A model generated the notes under the pieces. The model saw only the letters and a program-made list of their open reading frames with translations, was not told where the DNA came from and made no database searches. The position numbers were made by a program, and so were the translations under genes. A DNA stretch of 57,621 bases from contig JAPOZO010000021.1 of the NCBI GenBank assembly GCA_026706025.1, positions 1 to 57,621 on the forward strand, written 5' to 3'. Below, piece by piece: positions 25,145 through 32,601 of the stretch (position 1 is its first letter; each line of letters starts with the position of its first letter). The stretch is from Candidatus Poribacteria bacterium. GTDB taxonomy: Bacteria > Poribacteria > WGA-4E > WGA-3G.

Positions 25145-26407
25145 ATGAACAACAAATTAACTGATAGGGACGACCTTTTTTCCAAACATTCGCGACGCGG
25201 GAACCAGAGGCTGTTCGCGAGAAAATACGACGAAGCCATTGAAGAATACAGTAGGGCAATAGAACTGAAACCCGATTACGCCCCTATCTATAGTATACGC
25301 GGCTACGCTTATCGCATCAAAGGTGATTTTGAATCTGCCATCAAAGACTATAATAAACTAATACAACTCAGGCCCGATAATGCTGATGCCTATTGTGATC
25401 GCGGGATCGCCTACAGCAAAAAAAGTGAATTTGCGCGTGCCCTTCAGGACTTCAGAAAGGCGATAAAAATTAAACCAAATTTCGCCGATGCCTATAACGG
25501 TCGTGGCTTGACATACCATCAGATGAATCAAGTAGACCAAGCCCTTCGAGACTTCGACAAAGCAATAGAACTCAGACCCGATTTTGCCAAGGCGTATAAC
25601 AATCGCAGCTCGGTTTACAAAGATAAAGGTGATATTGATAAAGCACTTGAGGACACGAGTAAGGCAATAGAATTCCAGCCTAATTTGGCGTATGCCTATA
25701 ATAATCGTGGAAACGCTTACGTTATGAAAGGGATAACAAGTCTCGCTATTAAGGACTTTAACAAAGCGATACGCCTAAATCCTGAACTTGCCGAAGCCTA
25801 TTGCAATCGCGGCGTTGCTTATGAAAATAGTGGTGAACTTGAATGTGCCATCCAAGACTATACAAAAGCGATAGAACTTCAACCTGATTATGCAGTAGCG
25901 TATAACAATCGCGGAGTGGTTCAGAATAAAAAAGATGAGATTGATCTTGCCATTAAAGACTTTGATGCGGCGATACAAATCAAATCAGACTTCGCTGACG
26001 CGTACGGTAGTCGTGGTTACGCTTATTATGCCAAAGGCGAATTTGACCGAGCTATTGTAGACTACAACAAAGCAATAGAACTCAAGCCAAACTTTGCCGA
26101 AGCATATAATAATCGTGGTCTTGTTTACTTAGTTGAAGGTGAGCTGGAACTTGCCATCGACGACATGGGCAAAGCGATTGAATCTAATCCTGATTATGCC
26201 GAAGCATATTACAATCGCGGCGTGGTATGGTCAAGGCTGCAGCAGTGGGAAAATGCAAGATTGGACCTGACTGTTGCGAATATCATAGGAAAAAACAGTA
26301 TCAACGCATTCCACCATATTAACAGAAACATCGTAAATCTTGAAGGGAGCCCCGATGTCAACCCGCCAGAAGACATCGCTGCAATGCTAACTCCCTTGCA
26401 GACATAG
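25145..26407 (+). CDS. TPR-repeat protein 1
   Basis: 420 aa with about 11 tandem 34-residue tetratricopeptide repeats, each close to AYNNRGxAYxxKGExxxAIxDYxKAIELxP. No signal peptide or membrane segment is seen, so cytoplasmic. TPR arrays bind partner proteins or peptides. The final repeat (WENARLDLTVAN) leads into a tail ending PPEDIAAMLTPLQT. The next TPR protein ends in a closely similar tail (PKDITALLTPAQA), so the tail is probably functional. It starts 11 bases after the FRG gene and may be its partner or inhibitor; that is inference. Confidence 0.9.
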   Translation: MNNKLTDRDDLFSKHSRRGNQRLFARKYDEAIEEYSRAIELKPDYAPIYSIRGYAYRIKGDFESAIKDYNKLIQLRPDNADAYCDRGIAYSKKSEFARALQDFRKAIKIKPNFADAYNGRGLTYHQMNQVDQALRDFDKAIELRPDFAKAYNNRSSVYKDKGDIDKALEDTSKAIEFQPNLAYAYNNRGNAYVMKGITSLAIKDFNKAIRLNPELAEAYCNRGVAYENSGELECAIQDYTKAIELQPDYAVAYNNRGVVQNKKDEIDLAIKDFDAAIQIKSDFADAYGSRGYAYYAKGEFDRAIVDYNKAIELKPNFAEAYNNRGLVYLVEGELELAIDDMGKAIESNPDYAEAYYNRGVVWSRLQQWENARLDLTVANIIGKNSINAFHHINRNIVNLEGSPDVNPPEDIAAMLTPLQT

Positions 26408-26506
26408 CAGGAAAACAAAAAACCGCCCGCTCAGCAAATAACTTGATGTTACAGAGTGACAATCCGCGTTCTCCGCGTTCTCCGTGATAATCCGCGATTC
26501 AGACAA
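26404..26506 (+). repeat. Repeat after TPR gene 1
   Basis: The stretch from the TPR stop through CACTTGATGTTACAGAGTG-like sequence and the ATCCGCG units is about 80% identical to 27405-27505 after TPR gene 2. It marks a duplicated gene-plus-tail block. Confidence 0.75.
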
Positions 26507-26604
26507 AAGAGGAATATAGAAGGTTTCAGAGTCGGAACGCAGCCGAAGGAGGAGGTCTTCCAAATCGCTCCATCTCAACCGAGCGACAAAAAGGAGATGT
26601 AAAC

Positions 26605-27408
26605 ATGCAGGCACAAGCAGAACAGACACCTTACGATATCACCATTGAACGTTTTAGCAAAGCAATTGATCGGCGACCCACTTTTGCCGAAGGCTATAAC
26701 TATCGAGGCATCGCTTACGGTAATAAAGGTGAAATTGACCGCGCTATTGAAAATTTTAACACAGCCATTAGGCGCAAGGAGAACTATGCTGAGGCATACA
26801 GCAATCGCGGCGCAGTTTATCGCATGAAAGGTGATTATGATCGTGCTTTTGAAGATTGCAATACAGCCATAAGACTTGACCCAAATTTGCCAGAAGCCTA
26901 TAACAATCGAGGGATAGTTTATAAACGCAAAGGGGAAATAAATCAAGCTCTTGAAGATTATACCAAAGCGATAGAACTCGATCCGGGTTTTGCTTATCCT
27001 TATTACAATCGTGGTATTATTTACTACGAAACAGAGAAATATGATCTCGCAATTATAGATTATACCAAAGCAATAGAACTGAGACCCGACCTTGTCGATC
27101 CTTATAACAATCGAGGGAATGTTTACACTAAAAAAGGTGATTATGAACGTGCCATTAAAGATTACGACGCTGCGATAGAACGCAACACTGATTTAGCAGA
27201 ACCATACTACAATCGCGGTATGATATTTGTACGCTTGCAGAAATGGGAAAAAGCCAAAGAGGATCTTACAACTGCCAGAAACAAACAAGAAAATATCATC
27301 ATTGAACAGTTTCGCAAAGAATACGAAAATGTTGCCGACTTTGAACAGAAATACAATGTCAAACTACCAAAGGACATCACCGCCCTTCTAACCCCCGCGC
27401 AGGCATAG
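26605..27408 (+). CDS. TPR-repeat protein 2
   Basis: 267 aa with about six full and one partial TPR (for example AYNNRGIVYKRKGEINQALE). It ends with WEKAKEDLTTARN and a 40-residue helical tail finishing PKDITALLTPAQA, matching TPR protein 1. It starts at the ATG with AGGAG 8-12 bases upstream, 197 bases after TPR gene 1. It is evidently a shortened paralogue of that gene. No signal peptide. Function unknown beyond protein binding. Confidence 0.88.
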   Translation: MQAQAEQTPYDITIERFSKAIDRRPTFAEGYNYRGIAYGNKGEIDRAIENFNTAIRRKENYAEAYSNRGAVYRMKGDYDRAFEDCNTAIRLDPNLPEAYNNRGIVYKRKGEINQALEDYTKAIELDPGFAYPYYNRGIIYYETEKYDLAIIDYTKAIELRPDLVDPYNNRGNVYTKKGDYERAIKDYDAAIERNTDLAEPYYNRGMIFVRLQKWEKAKEDLTTARNKQENIIIEQFRKEYENVADFEQKYNVKLPKDITALLTPAQA

Positions 27409-27505
27409 CAGTCCAACAAAAAACTGTCCGCTTAGCAAACCACTTGATGTTACAGAGTGCCAATCCGCGTCTTCCGCGTCCTCCGTGCTAATCCGCGATT
27501 TGCGG
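27405..27505 (+). repeat. Repeat after TPR gene 2
   Basis: Partner of 26404-26506: ACTTGATGTTACAGAGTGCC then AATCCGCG units. It runs into GCGATCTGCATTCAGAC (about 27520-27537), a fragment of the MITE-D-associated sequence. Confidence 0.7.
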
Positions 27506-27611
27506 CGTACTCGACCAAATGCGATCTGCATTCAGACAACAGAGAAATCCATTATCTTCACAAAAACACGCATCCCAAACCCTGCCAATTAGAAATTTCC
27601 TACTGAAACAA

Positions 27612-27640
27612 TTGCTAATCAACACAAGTTGTGATATACT
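27612..27640 (+). promoter_or_regulatory. Promoter of the DUF433-DUF5615 pair
   Basis: TTGCTA (27612-27617), 17-nt spacer, TATACT (27635-27640) with an extended -10 TGA. An inverted repeat ACACAAGTTGTG (27622-27633) lies in the spacer and could be the autoregulatory operator. Confidence 0.65.
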
Positions 27641-27672
27641 TTCTTAACCATTTATAGAAAGAGGTGAATACC

Positions 27673-27966
27673 ATGAACGACTATAGAAATATTATTACCA
27701 TTGAACCGGGGAAACGCAGCGGACAGCCGTGTATTCGGGGCATGCGGATTACCGTTTACGATGTCTTTGAATACCTGGCATCGGGTATGACAGTCGCGGA
27801 AGTGCTTCACGATTTTCCCGAGTTGACCGAGACAGATATTCGCGCCTGTTTTGCTTACGCTGCGGACAAAGAAAAATCGCAGATGGTCGTTTACACAGAT
27901 GAAACTTCTATTCGATCAGAACCTATCCGACCAACTGGTGACACTACTGGCGGACCTGTTTCCTAA
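27673..27966 (+). CDS. DUF433 antitoxin-like protein
   Basis: 97 aa. The DUF433 core (residues about 4-70) is clear: ITIEPGKRSGQPCIRGMRIT, VYDVFEYLASGMTVAEVLHD, FPELTETDIRACFAYAADKE. DUF433 proteins are DNA-binding antitoxin-like partners of PIN-like toxins. The last 25 residues, beyond the usual end of the family, are read from DNA that overlaps the next gene by 68 bases in another frame and are probably not conserved. ATG 27673 is preferred (AGAGGTG upstream) over GTG 27664. Confidence 0.88.
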   Translation: MNDYRNIITIEPGKRSGQPCIRGMRITVYDVFEYLASGMTVAEVLHDFPELTETDIRACFAYAADKEKSQMVVYTDETSIRSEPIRPTGDTTGGPVS

Positions 27967-28231
27967 TTCTATCCATGTCAAAACAATAGGGTTAAATACG
28001 GCAGCGGATACCGAGTTATGGGATTACGCCCGTGATAACGACTATCTCATCGTTTCAAAAGATACAGACTTTAGGAATAGGAGCGTTATTCACGGTTACC
28101 CGCCAAAAGTGATTTGGATCAGGATAGGGAATTGTTCGACAAGTGCTGTCGAATACAATTTGAGAAAGCATTTCGCTGATATTAAAGAATTTGCGAGGGA
28201 CGTAAATGCCGGATTATTTATCTTGTGGTAA
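27899..28231 (+). CDS. DUF5615 PIN-like toxin
   Basis: 110 aa. MKLLFDQNLSDQLVTLLADL has the first catalytic Asp (D6) of the PIN-like fold. Then DTELWDYARDNDYLIVSKDT and DFRNR supply the next acidic residues, and PPKVIWIRIGNCST closes the core. Family members are putative RNases paired with DUF433 antitoxins. The start is an ATG inside the DUF433 gene, giving a 68-base overlap. Together they form a type II toxin-antitoxin module. Confidence 0.88.
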   Translation: MKLLFDQNLSDQLVTLLADLFPNSIHVKTIGLNTAADTELWDYARDNDYLIVSKDTDFRNRSVIHGYPPKVIWIRIGNCSTSAVEYNLRKHFADIKEFARDVNAGLFILW

Positions 28232-28239
28232 TTTTGAAT

Positions 28240-28395
28240 AGGACTTACGCATTTCGTCTTAAAGTCCCCCTACCCCCCTGATAAGGGTGGATATGGGGGG
28301 TGTTTCTTCTAAGGGATTTAGGGGGTTTAAAGGGAACCCAATTACCGCTTTTTGCGTCCTAAATACCTGATATTCGCTCAATTTGCGTAAGTCCT
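28240..28395. mobile_element. MITE-C, 156 bp, perfect 12-bp terminal inverted repeats
   Basis: Ends AGGACTTACGCA and TGCGTAAGTCCT are perfect inverted repeats, flanked by TTGAAT on both sides (possible target duplication). The interior holds two diverged copies of the CCCCTGATAAGG...GGGGG repeat. No coding capacity; it must have been moved by a transposase encoded elsewhere. It directly follows the toxin gene. Confidence 0.85.
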
Positions 28396-28409
28396 GTTGA
28401 ATTAAACAC

Positions 28410-28562
28410 CATAGGTGTCAATTTAAGAAAAAATAACCGTCGCGACCTCCAGGCCGGTAGGTTCGGTTTTGCGGTGTACTCACCCAAATTTGGTTTCCCA
28501 CACGCGGAGACCAAATTTTGCTTCGCAGTGAGAATGCTTTACATTGGCGATCTGCATTCCTA
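28410..28562 (+). repeat. MITE-D-related repeat, copy 2
   Basis: Begins with the MITE-D left end (CATAGGTGTCAATTTAAG), then CCGGTAGGTTCGGTTTTGCG, then a segment whose reverse complement is at 53891-53979. With MITE-C it fills the 359-bp gap 28232-28590. Confidence 0.7.
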
Positions 28563-28590
28563 ACCGAACCGAATTTCCTTGTAGAAGCCT

Positions 28591-29097
28591 TTAGTTGTGT
28601 TCACCTTTACCTTCTTGGGCATGTTCACCACGCTCTTCTCCATGACCATGCTCACCCTCGCTTTCCCGGCCATGCTCACCATTTTCTTCCCCATGGCTAT
28701 GTTCACCCTCGCCGACTTCCGGATGTGCAGTCCATCCGTCGAAGTTCGTGCTTGTCGCAGTGAGTAATATCTCTCTCTTTTCGCCGGGAGCAAGGTCACC
28801 CGGGACTGTTGGGCCTAACTCTTTTCCATTTGATAAGTGGACTTCAACTCGAACCTGCTTCAAGGTTTCGTCTGTGGTATTTTCGACCGTGCCTTTGAAG
28901 GCATTACTTTGGGCATCGTACGTTAAAATGAGTCGGGCACCGTTACGAACCTTATCGTATTGCGCGTCCAATGCGAATTCAACATTAGATTCTTCACCGC
29001 CACTGTCAATGGGCACCTCTTTCTTTTTTGAACACCCACTTATACTAACCATCAATATGATAGTACTTGCTGCAAGAACGCCATAAATCGGATTCAT
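28591..29097 (-). CDS. FxLYD-like lipoprotein 1, His/Glu-rich tail
   Basis: 168 aa. Lipoprotein signal peptide with lipobox VSISGC (lipidated Cys at 22). Residues about 45-125 are a beta-sandwich domain of FxLYD type: QYDKVRNGARLILTYDA, FKGTVENTTDETLKQVRVEV, LAPGEKREILL. The last 35 residues repeat short His-Gly-Glu words (GEHGHGEERGEH and similar), with about ten His, which could bind metal ions. First of three paralogues. Function unknown; exported to the envelope. AGAGG lies ahead of the start. Confidence 0.82.
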   Translation of the reverse strand: MNPIYGVLAASTIILMVSISGCSKKKEVPIDSGGEESNVEFALDAQYDKVRNGARLILTYDAQSNAFKGTVENTTDETLKQVRVEVHLSNGKELGPTVPGDLAPGEKREILLTATSTNFDGWTAHPEVGEGEHSHGEENGEHGRESEGEHGHGEERGEHAQEGKGEHN

Positions 29098-29147
29098 GAA
29101 TGTACCTCTTTGTGTAAAGATAGGAATTGCAAACGTTATTTTTTTTT

Positions 29148-29387
29148 ACTAAAGTTTGGACAATTCTCGTCTGATGGTCTGCGTTTTCAAAGGTCTATCT
29201 ATTTTTTTATCAGTTTCCCTCATTCACGGCGCTCGTAGAAAAAACAGACGCTTTTCTGCTGATTGGGGGATTTAGTCTGGGAATAGACTAAATCCATTCC
29301 TTGTATTACATTCCCAACCCCTACGACTCTGTGTTCTTCGTAGGGGGCGGGTCTCCCGCCCCGCTCTAAAATTGTCCAAAACTTAGT
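29148..29387. mobile_element. MITE-E, about 240 bp, inverted ends
   Basis: Left end ACTAAAGTTTGGACAATT (29148-29165) and right end AATTGTCCAAAACTTAGT (29370-29387) are inverted repeats with two mismatches. Inside are two strong hairpins: GGATTTAGTCT/AGACTAAATCC (29268-29295) and GGGGCGGGTCTCCCGCCCC (about 29344-29362). It abuts MITE-A copy 3. A lone, diverged left end recurs at 31015. Confidence 0.75.
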
Positions 29388-29390
29388 TTT

Positions 29391-29522
29391 TATAGTGAAG
29401 CCCATAAATAAGCGGGCATCTTTGTAGCATAGGAAACCGTTGGTCTCCTGTGCCAGTCTGAATGCCTGTTATAGGTATTCAGACTGTTTGAGAGTGCCCA
29501 ATTAATTAGAGGTTTTACTATA
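29391..29522 (+). mobile_element. MITE-A copy 3, complete
   Basis: 132 bp from TATAGTGAAGCC to GGTTTTACTATA (imperfect 12-bp inverted ends), with the CAGTCTGAATGCC/GGTATTCAGACTG hairpin and the core repeat. With MITE-E it fills most of the 533-bp gap 29098-29630; 29523-29630 shows only a GGGAGCAAT/ATTGCTCCC hairpin (about 29560-29585) that may end the upstream lipoprotein transcript. Confidence 0.8.
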
Positions 29523-29630
29523 ACGGCACATTAGGGGTTGGTAGATGCATCTACGAAAAAGGGAGCAATAGGTGTATTGCTCCCTTGACAGAGTCTCCTC
29601 TGAAATTGTATCAGCACTGAAGTGCTTGGC

Positions 29631-30161
29631 TTAATTACCGCCGCCTTCAGCACCTTCGCCGCCTTGGCCGCCATGCTCGCCGCCGCCTTCGGCACCACCT
29701 TCAGCACCGCTTTCGGCACCACCTTCGCCGCCGCCAGCACTTCTGGGACCGACTTCGGGGTGTGCTACCCACTCGGTAAAGGATTGGCTCATGACTGGTA
29801 GTGTGATGGCGTGCGATTCACCGGACATAAGGTCAACATCCGGTGTTGGACCGAGTTCATCGACGGTGACCATACCGTCATATAAATGAACTTCAACGCG
29901 AACTTGCGTTAAAATCGCATTGGTCGTATTTGTAACAGTGCCTGTAAAGGCATCGGTCACTGCATCATAGGATATAATCAGATGCGCACCGTTTCGGACA
30001 TTGTCATAAGTATCGGTAATAGCGAGTCGGACTGCCGACTCTTCGTCATCTGCTACTGGCATCATAGGGATTGTCTGCTGCGTTGTCCGTTCACAACCGA
30101 TAAGCGTCGCCGCCATCAGTATGGCGACCAGTAGCGTGAGGGTTCCAAAATTGCGTTTCAT
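29631..30161 (-). CDS. FxLYD-like lipoprotein 2, Gly/Glu/Ala-rich tail
   Basis: 176 aa from ATG 30161. Lipobox LIGC with Cys at about 23. The domain has TDTYDNVRNGAHLIISYDAV, FTGTVTNTTNAILTQVRVEV and HLYDGMVTVDELGPTPDVDL, closely matching lipoprotein 3. The tail is a run of GGAEGGAESGAEGG-like words. The in-frame extension upstream of 30161 is rejected: the signal peptide starts exactly at MKRNFG with AGAGAGG upstream. Exported; function unknown. Confidence 0.82.
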   Translation of the reverse strand: MKRNFGTLTLLVAILMAATLIGCERTTQQTIPMMPVADDEESAVRLAITDTYDNVRNGAHLIISYDAVTDAFTGTVTNTTNAILTQVRVEVHLYDGMVTVDELGPTPDVDLMSGESHAITLPVMSQSFTEWVAHPEVGPRSAGGGEGGAESGAEGGAEGGGEHGGQGGEGAEGGGN

Positions 30162-30319
30162 GAGTAGGTTCCTCTCTAAAAGCATGAATTGTCTGGATTG
30201 GTATGAATCGATGAAAAATAAAATGTAACTTACTATCGTTTGCCCTATAGCCAAGCGAGCGATTTGGTATATTGCTCGCCTGGAGGCATCCGCTAACATC
30301 GTCCGCTGAAGTGGTTGGC

Positions 30320-30829
30320 TTAACCACCGCCAGCCCCTTCGCCACCTGGGCCATGTTCATGCCCGCCGCCTTCAGCACCTTCACCACCACTGCCAGTGCT
30401 AGGGCCGACTTCGGGGTGTGCTACCCACTCGGTAAAGGATAGGCCCCCGACCGGAAGTGTGACATCGTGCGATTCGCCCGGCGCAAGGTCAACGTTCGGT
30501 GTTGGACCGAGTTCATCAACAGTGACCGTACCGTCATATAAATGAACTTCAACGCGAACTTGCGTTAAAATCGCATTGGTCGTATTTGTAACAGTGCCTG
30601 TAAAGGCATCGGTCCCCGCATTATAGGATATAACCAGACGGGCACCGTTTCGGACATTGTCGTATGTATCGGTAAGACCGTAGCGGACTGACGACTCTTC
30701 GTCACTTGCGCCAGCAGCGATTGGATTTTCTGTAGCGGGAGTTTCTTCATCATTTGAACATCCGGTAATACCGGCTATCAATATCAGCGTAAAAGCGATT
30801 GCTGTGAGAATTCTCAAATGGCTATTCAT
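30320..30829 (-). CDS. FxLYD-like lipoprotein 3, Gly-rich tail
   Basis: 169 aa from ATG 30829 (AGGAAG upstream). Lipobox ITGC with Cys at about 24, then SNDEETPATENPIAAGASDE linker, then the shared domain (LTDTYDNVRNGARLVISYNA, FTGTVTNTTNAILTQVRVEV). About 80% identical to lipoprotein 2 across the domain and more distant from lipoprotein 1, so 2 and 3 are the younger pair. The Gly/Glu-rich tail has a short HEHGPGG. Envelope-located; role unknown. Confidence 0.82.
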   Translation of the reverse strand: MNSHLRILTAIAFTLILIAGITGCSNDEETPATENPIAAGASDEESSVRYGLTDTYDNVRNGARLVISYNAGTDAFTGTVTNTTNAILTQVRVEVHLYDGTVTVDELGPTPNVDLAPGESHDVTLPVGGLSFTEWVAHPEVGPSTGSGGEGAEGGGHEHGPGGEGAGGG

Positions 30830-31012
30830 GATATGCTTCCTTTTTTCTAACTTACGCACATCCTTCGTATTTGTGGACGAAGTTTGAAATTTTAAATCGG
30901 TTTGAGGTGTGTTCCAATTAGGTGTGAAAATGATAATGCTGCAACCTTCACGTGATTGCTTTTATCCGTTTAACTATAACTTGCTAAATTTTGTTTACAT
31001 TACCTTTATAAA

Positions 31013-31160
31013 TTATACTAAAGTTCGGGTAATTCTAATTTCCCCAGGCCCGGTAAGTGCGGTTTTGCGGTGTACTCACCTACCCCTGCCCCCTGATAAG
31101 GGGGGATAAAGGGGCCTGTTTTTGCTTGGGTATTTCTGCGGATTCCTTGTCGCTCGCGAT
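31013..31160 (+). repeat. Mosaic of repeat fragments
   Basis: In order: a MITE-E left end (ATACTAAAGTTCGGGTAATT), a MITE-D-type segment (CCCAGGCCCGGTAAGTGCGG then TTTTGCGGTGTACTCACC), the CCCCCTGATAAGGGGGGATA repeat, TTTTTGCTTGGGTATTTCTG, and half a REP unit (GTCGCTCGCGAT). It makes up most of the 472-bp gap 30830-31301; 30830-31012 is A+T-rich with nothing I can name. Confidence 0.65.
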
Positions 31161-31223
31161 ACCACCGCGAAAATGATGAAAAAAACCGACAATTGAATGC
31201 CTCTGGGAAACGAAAACAAACGC

Positions 31224-31252
31224 TTGAAAAAAATCATCAAATGTGGAATAAT
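31224..31252 (+). promoter_or_regulatory. Possible promoter of the first Gfo/Idh/MocA gene
   Basis: TTGAAA (31224-31229), 17-nt spacer, AATAAT (31247-31252). Weaker than the others in the window. The start codon at 31302 has AAGGAG 11 bases before it. Confidence 0.45.
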
Positions 31253-31301
31253 ATAAAGTGGGACTAAAACATCTTATTTTCAAAAGGAGAAAATACGCAA
31301 G

Positions 31302-32474
31302 ATGCCACTGGATAGGAAAATACGTTATGGCATGGTAGGTGGCGGACCGGATGCGTTCATCGGTGCCGTCCATCGTAAAGCTGCGGCTCTTGACGGAGAA
31401 ATTGATCTCGTCGCTGGCGCGTTCTCATCATCACCCGAAAAGTCGCGTCAACAAGGGAGCGAACTCTTTCTCGACGCAAACCGAGTCTACGGCTCTTATA
31501 AAGAAATGGCGGAAAAGGAGAGTCAACTGCCCGAAGGCGAACGTATCGATTTCGTCTCAATCGTGACACCGAATCACGTCCATTTTGATGTCGCCAAAAC
31601 CTTTATTGAAGCCGGGTTCCACGTCGTCTGCGATAAACCGATGACGACAACGGTTGCCGATGCCGAGACACTCTGTAGCCTCGTCAAACAGCACGATGTT
31701 GTCTTCGCACTCACACACAACTACACGGGATACCCGATGGTGAAGCAGGCACGCGAACTCGTGAAAGCGGGGAAACTCGGAACGCTTCGGAAAATCGTTG
31801 TAGAATACCCACAAGGTTGGCTCGCCACATTCTTGGAAGACGAAGGCGCGAAACAAGCCGTCTGGCGCACTGATCCTAAGCAGGCAGGCGCGTCCTCGTG
31901 TATCGGGGACATCGGTTCACACGCCGAGAACTTAGCACACTATATCACGGGACTGGAAATCGAAGAAATCTGTGCAGACATGACGACTTTTGTAGAGGGA
32001 CGGCTCTTAGAAGATGACGGGAATTTATTAGTCCATTATCAAAATGGGGTCCGCGGTGTCCTGTACGCATCACAGATTTCTGTAGGTGAAGAGAACAACT
32101 TACGCATCCGCGTTTACGGCACCGATGCCTCACTCGAATGGCACCAAGAGAACCCGAATTATCTCTCCGTCCGTTTCCCAGACGGTCCCGAGCAAGTTTA
32201 CAAACGCGGCAACGACTATTTGGCAGAGGTTGTCCAGCACAACTCACGGATACCTTTCGGACATCCAGAGGCTTTTATTGAGGCATTCGCAAATATCTAT
32301 GTCAACGCCGCACGCACCATCGCTGCAAAAATCGCAGGCGAAACTCCGACTGAGTTTGACACGGATTTCCCGACCGTCCAAGATGGAGCCCGCGGTGTGC
32401 ATTTCATCAACGCGGCTGTAGAAAGCGGCAAACAACGTGCATGGATTGACGCGAGTTACACACCGCCCGCGTAA
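31302..32474 (+). CDS. Gfo/Idh/MocA-family oxidoreductase 1
   Basis: 390 aa. The NAD(P)-binding Rossmann start is YGMVGGGPDAFIGAVHRKAA. The family's second motif appears as CDKPMTTT (Lys at about 111) in place of EKP. The C-terminal substrate domain has the HAENLAHYITG segment with the active-site His. Such enzymes oxidise or reduce sugar and inositol derivatives; the substrate is not evident. The spacing of 127 bases to a sugar isomerase suggests a shared pathway, such as inositol- or keto-sugar breakdown. Cytoplasmic. Confidence 0.9.
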   Translation: MPLDRKIRYGMVGGGPDAFIGAVHRKAAALDGEIDLVAGAFSSSPEKSRQQGSELFLDANRVYGSYKEMAEKESQLPEGERIDFVSIVTPNHVHFDVAKTFIEAGFHVVCDKPMTTTVADAETLCSLVKQHDVVFALTHNYTGYPMVKQARELVKAGKLGTLRKIVVEYPQGWLATFLEDEGAKQAVWRTDPKQAGASSCIGDIGSHAENLAHYITGLEIEEICADMTTFVEGRLLEDDGNLLVHYQNGVRGVLYASQISVGEENNLRIRVYGTDASLEWHQENPNYLSVRFPDGPEQVYKRGNDYLAEVVQHNSRIPFGHPEAFIEAFANIYVNAARTIAAKIAGETPTEFDTDFPTVQDGARGVHFINAAVESGKQRAWIDASYTPPA

Positions 32475-32479
32475 TTTTA

Positions 32480-32590
32480 GGTTGGCAGTCAGCAGTCAGG
32501 GCGTTCGCTACGCTCATTCTCAGCAGTCGGTGAGAGGTCTCTGATTAAGTCTACTGAAAACCGATAACCGACAGCCGACAGCCAGAAAAA
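32480..32590 (+). repeat. CAGTCAGCAGTC / CCGATAACCGACAGCC intergenic repeat
   Basis: GGCAGTCAGCAGTCAGGG, TTCGCTACGCTC, then CTGAAAACCGATAACCGACA. A shorter relative (CTGAAAACTGAAAACCGATA then ACTGATAACTC) lies at 34815-34852. Both stop just before a ribosome site AAAAAAGGAG. Confidence 0.6.
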
Positions 32591-32601
32591 AGGAGATTAT
32601 T

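Noticed and set aside
29340-29365. GGGGCGGGTCTCCCGCCCC hairpin as a rho-independent terminator
   Set aside because: No T-run follows on the strand that would need it, and it lies inside MITE-E.
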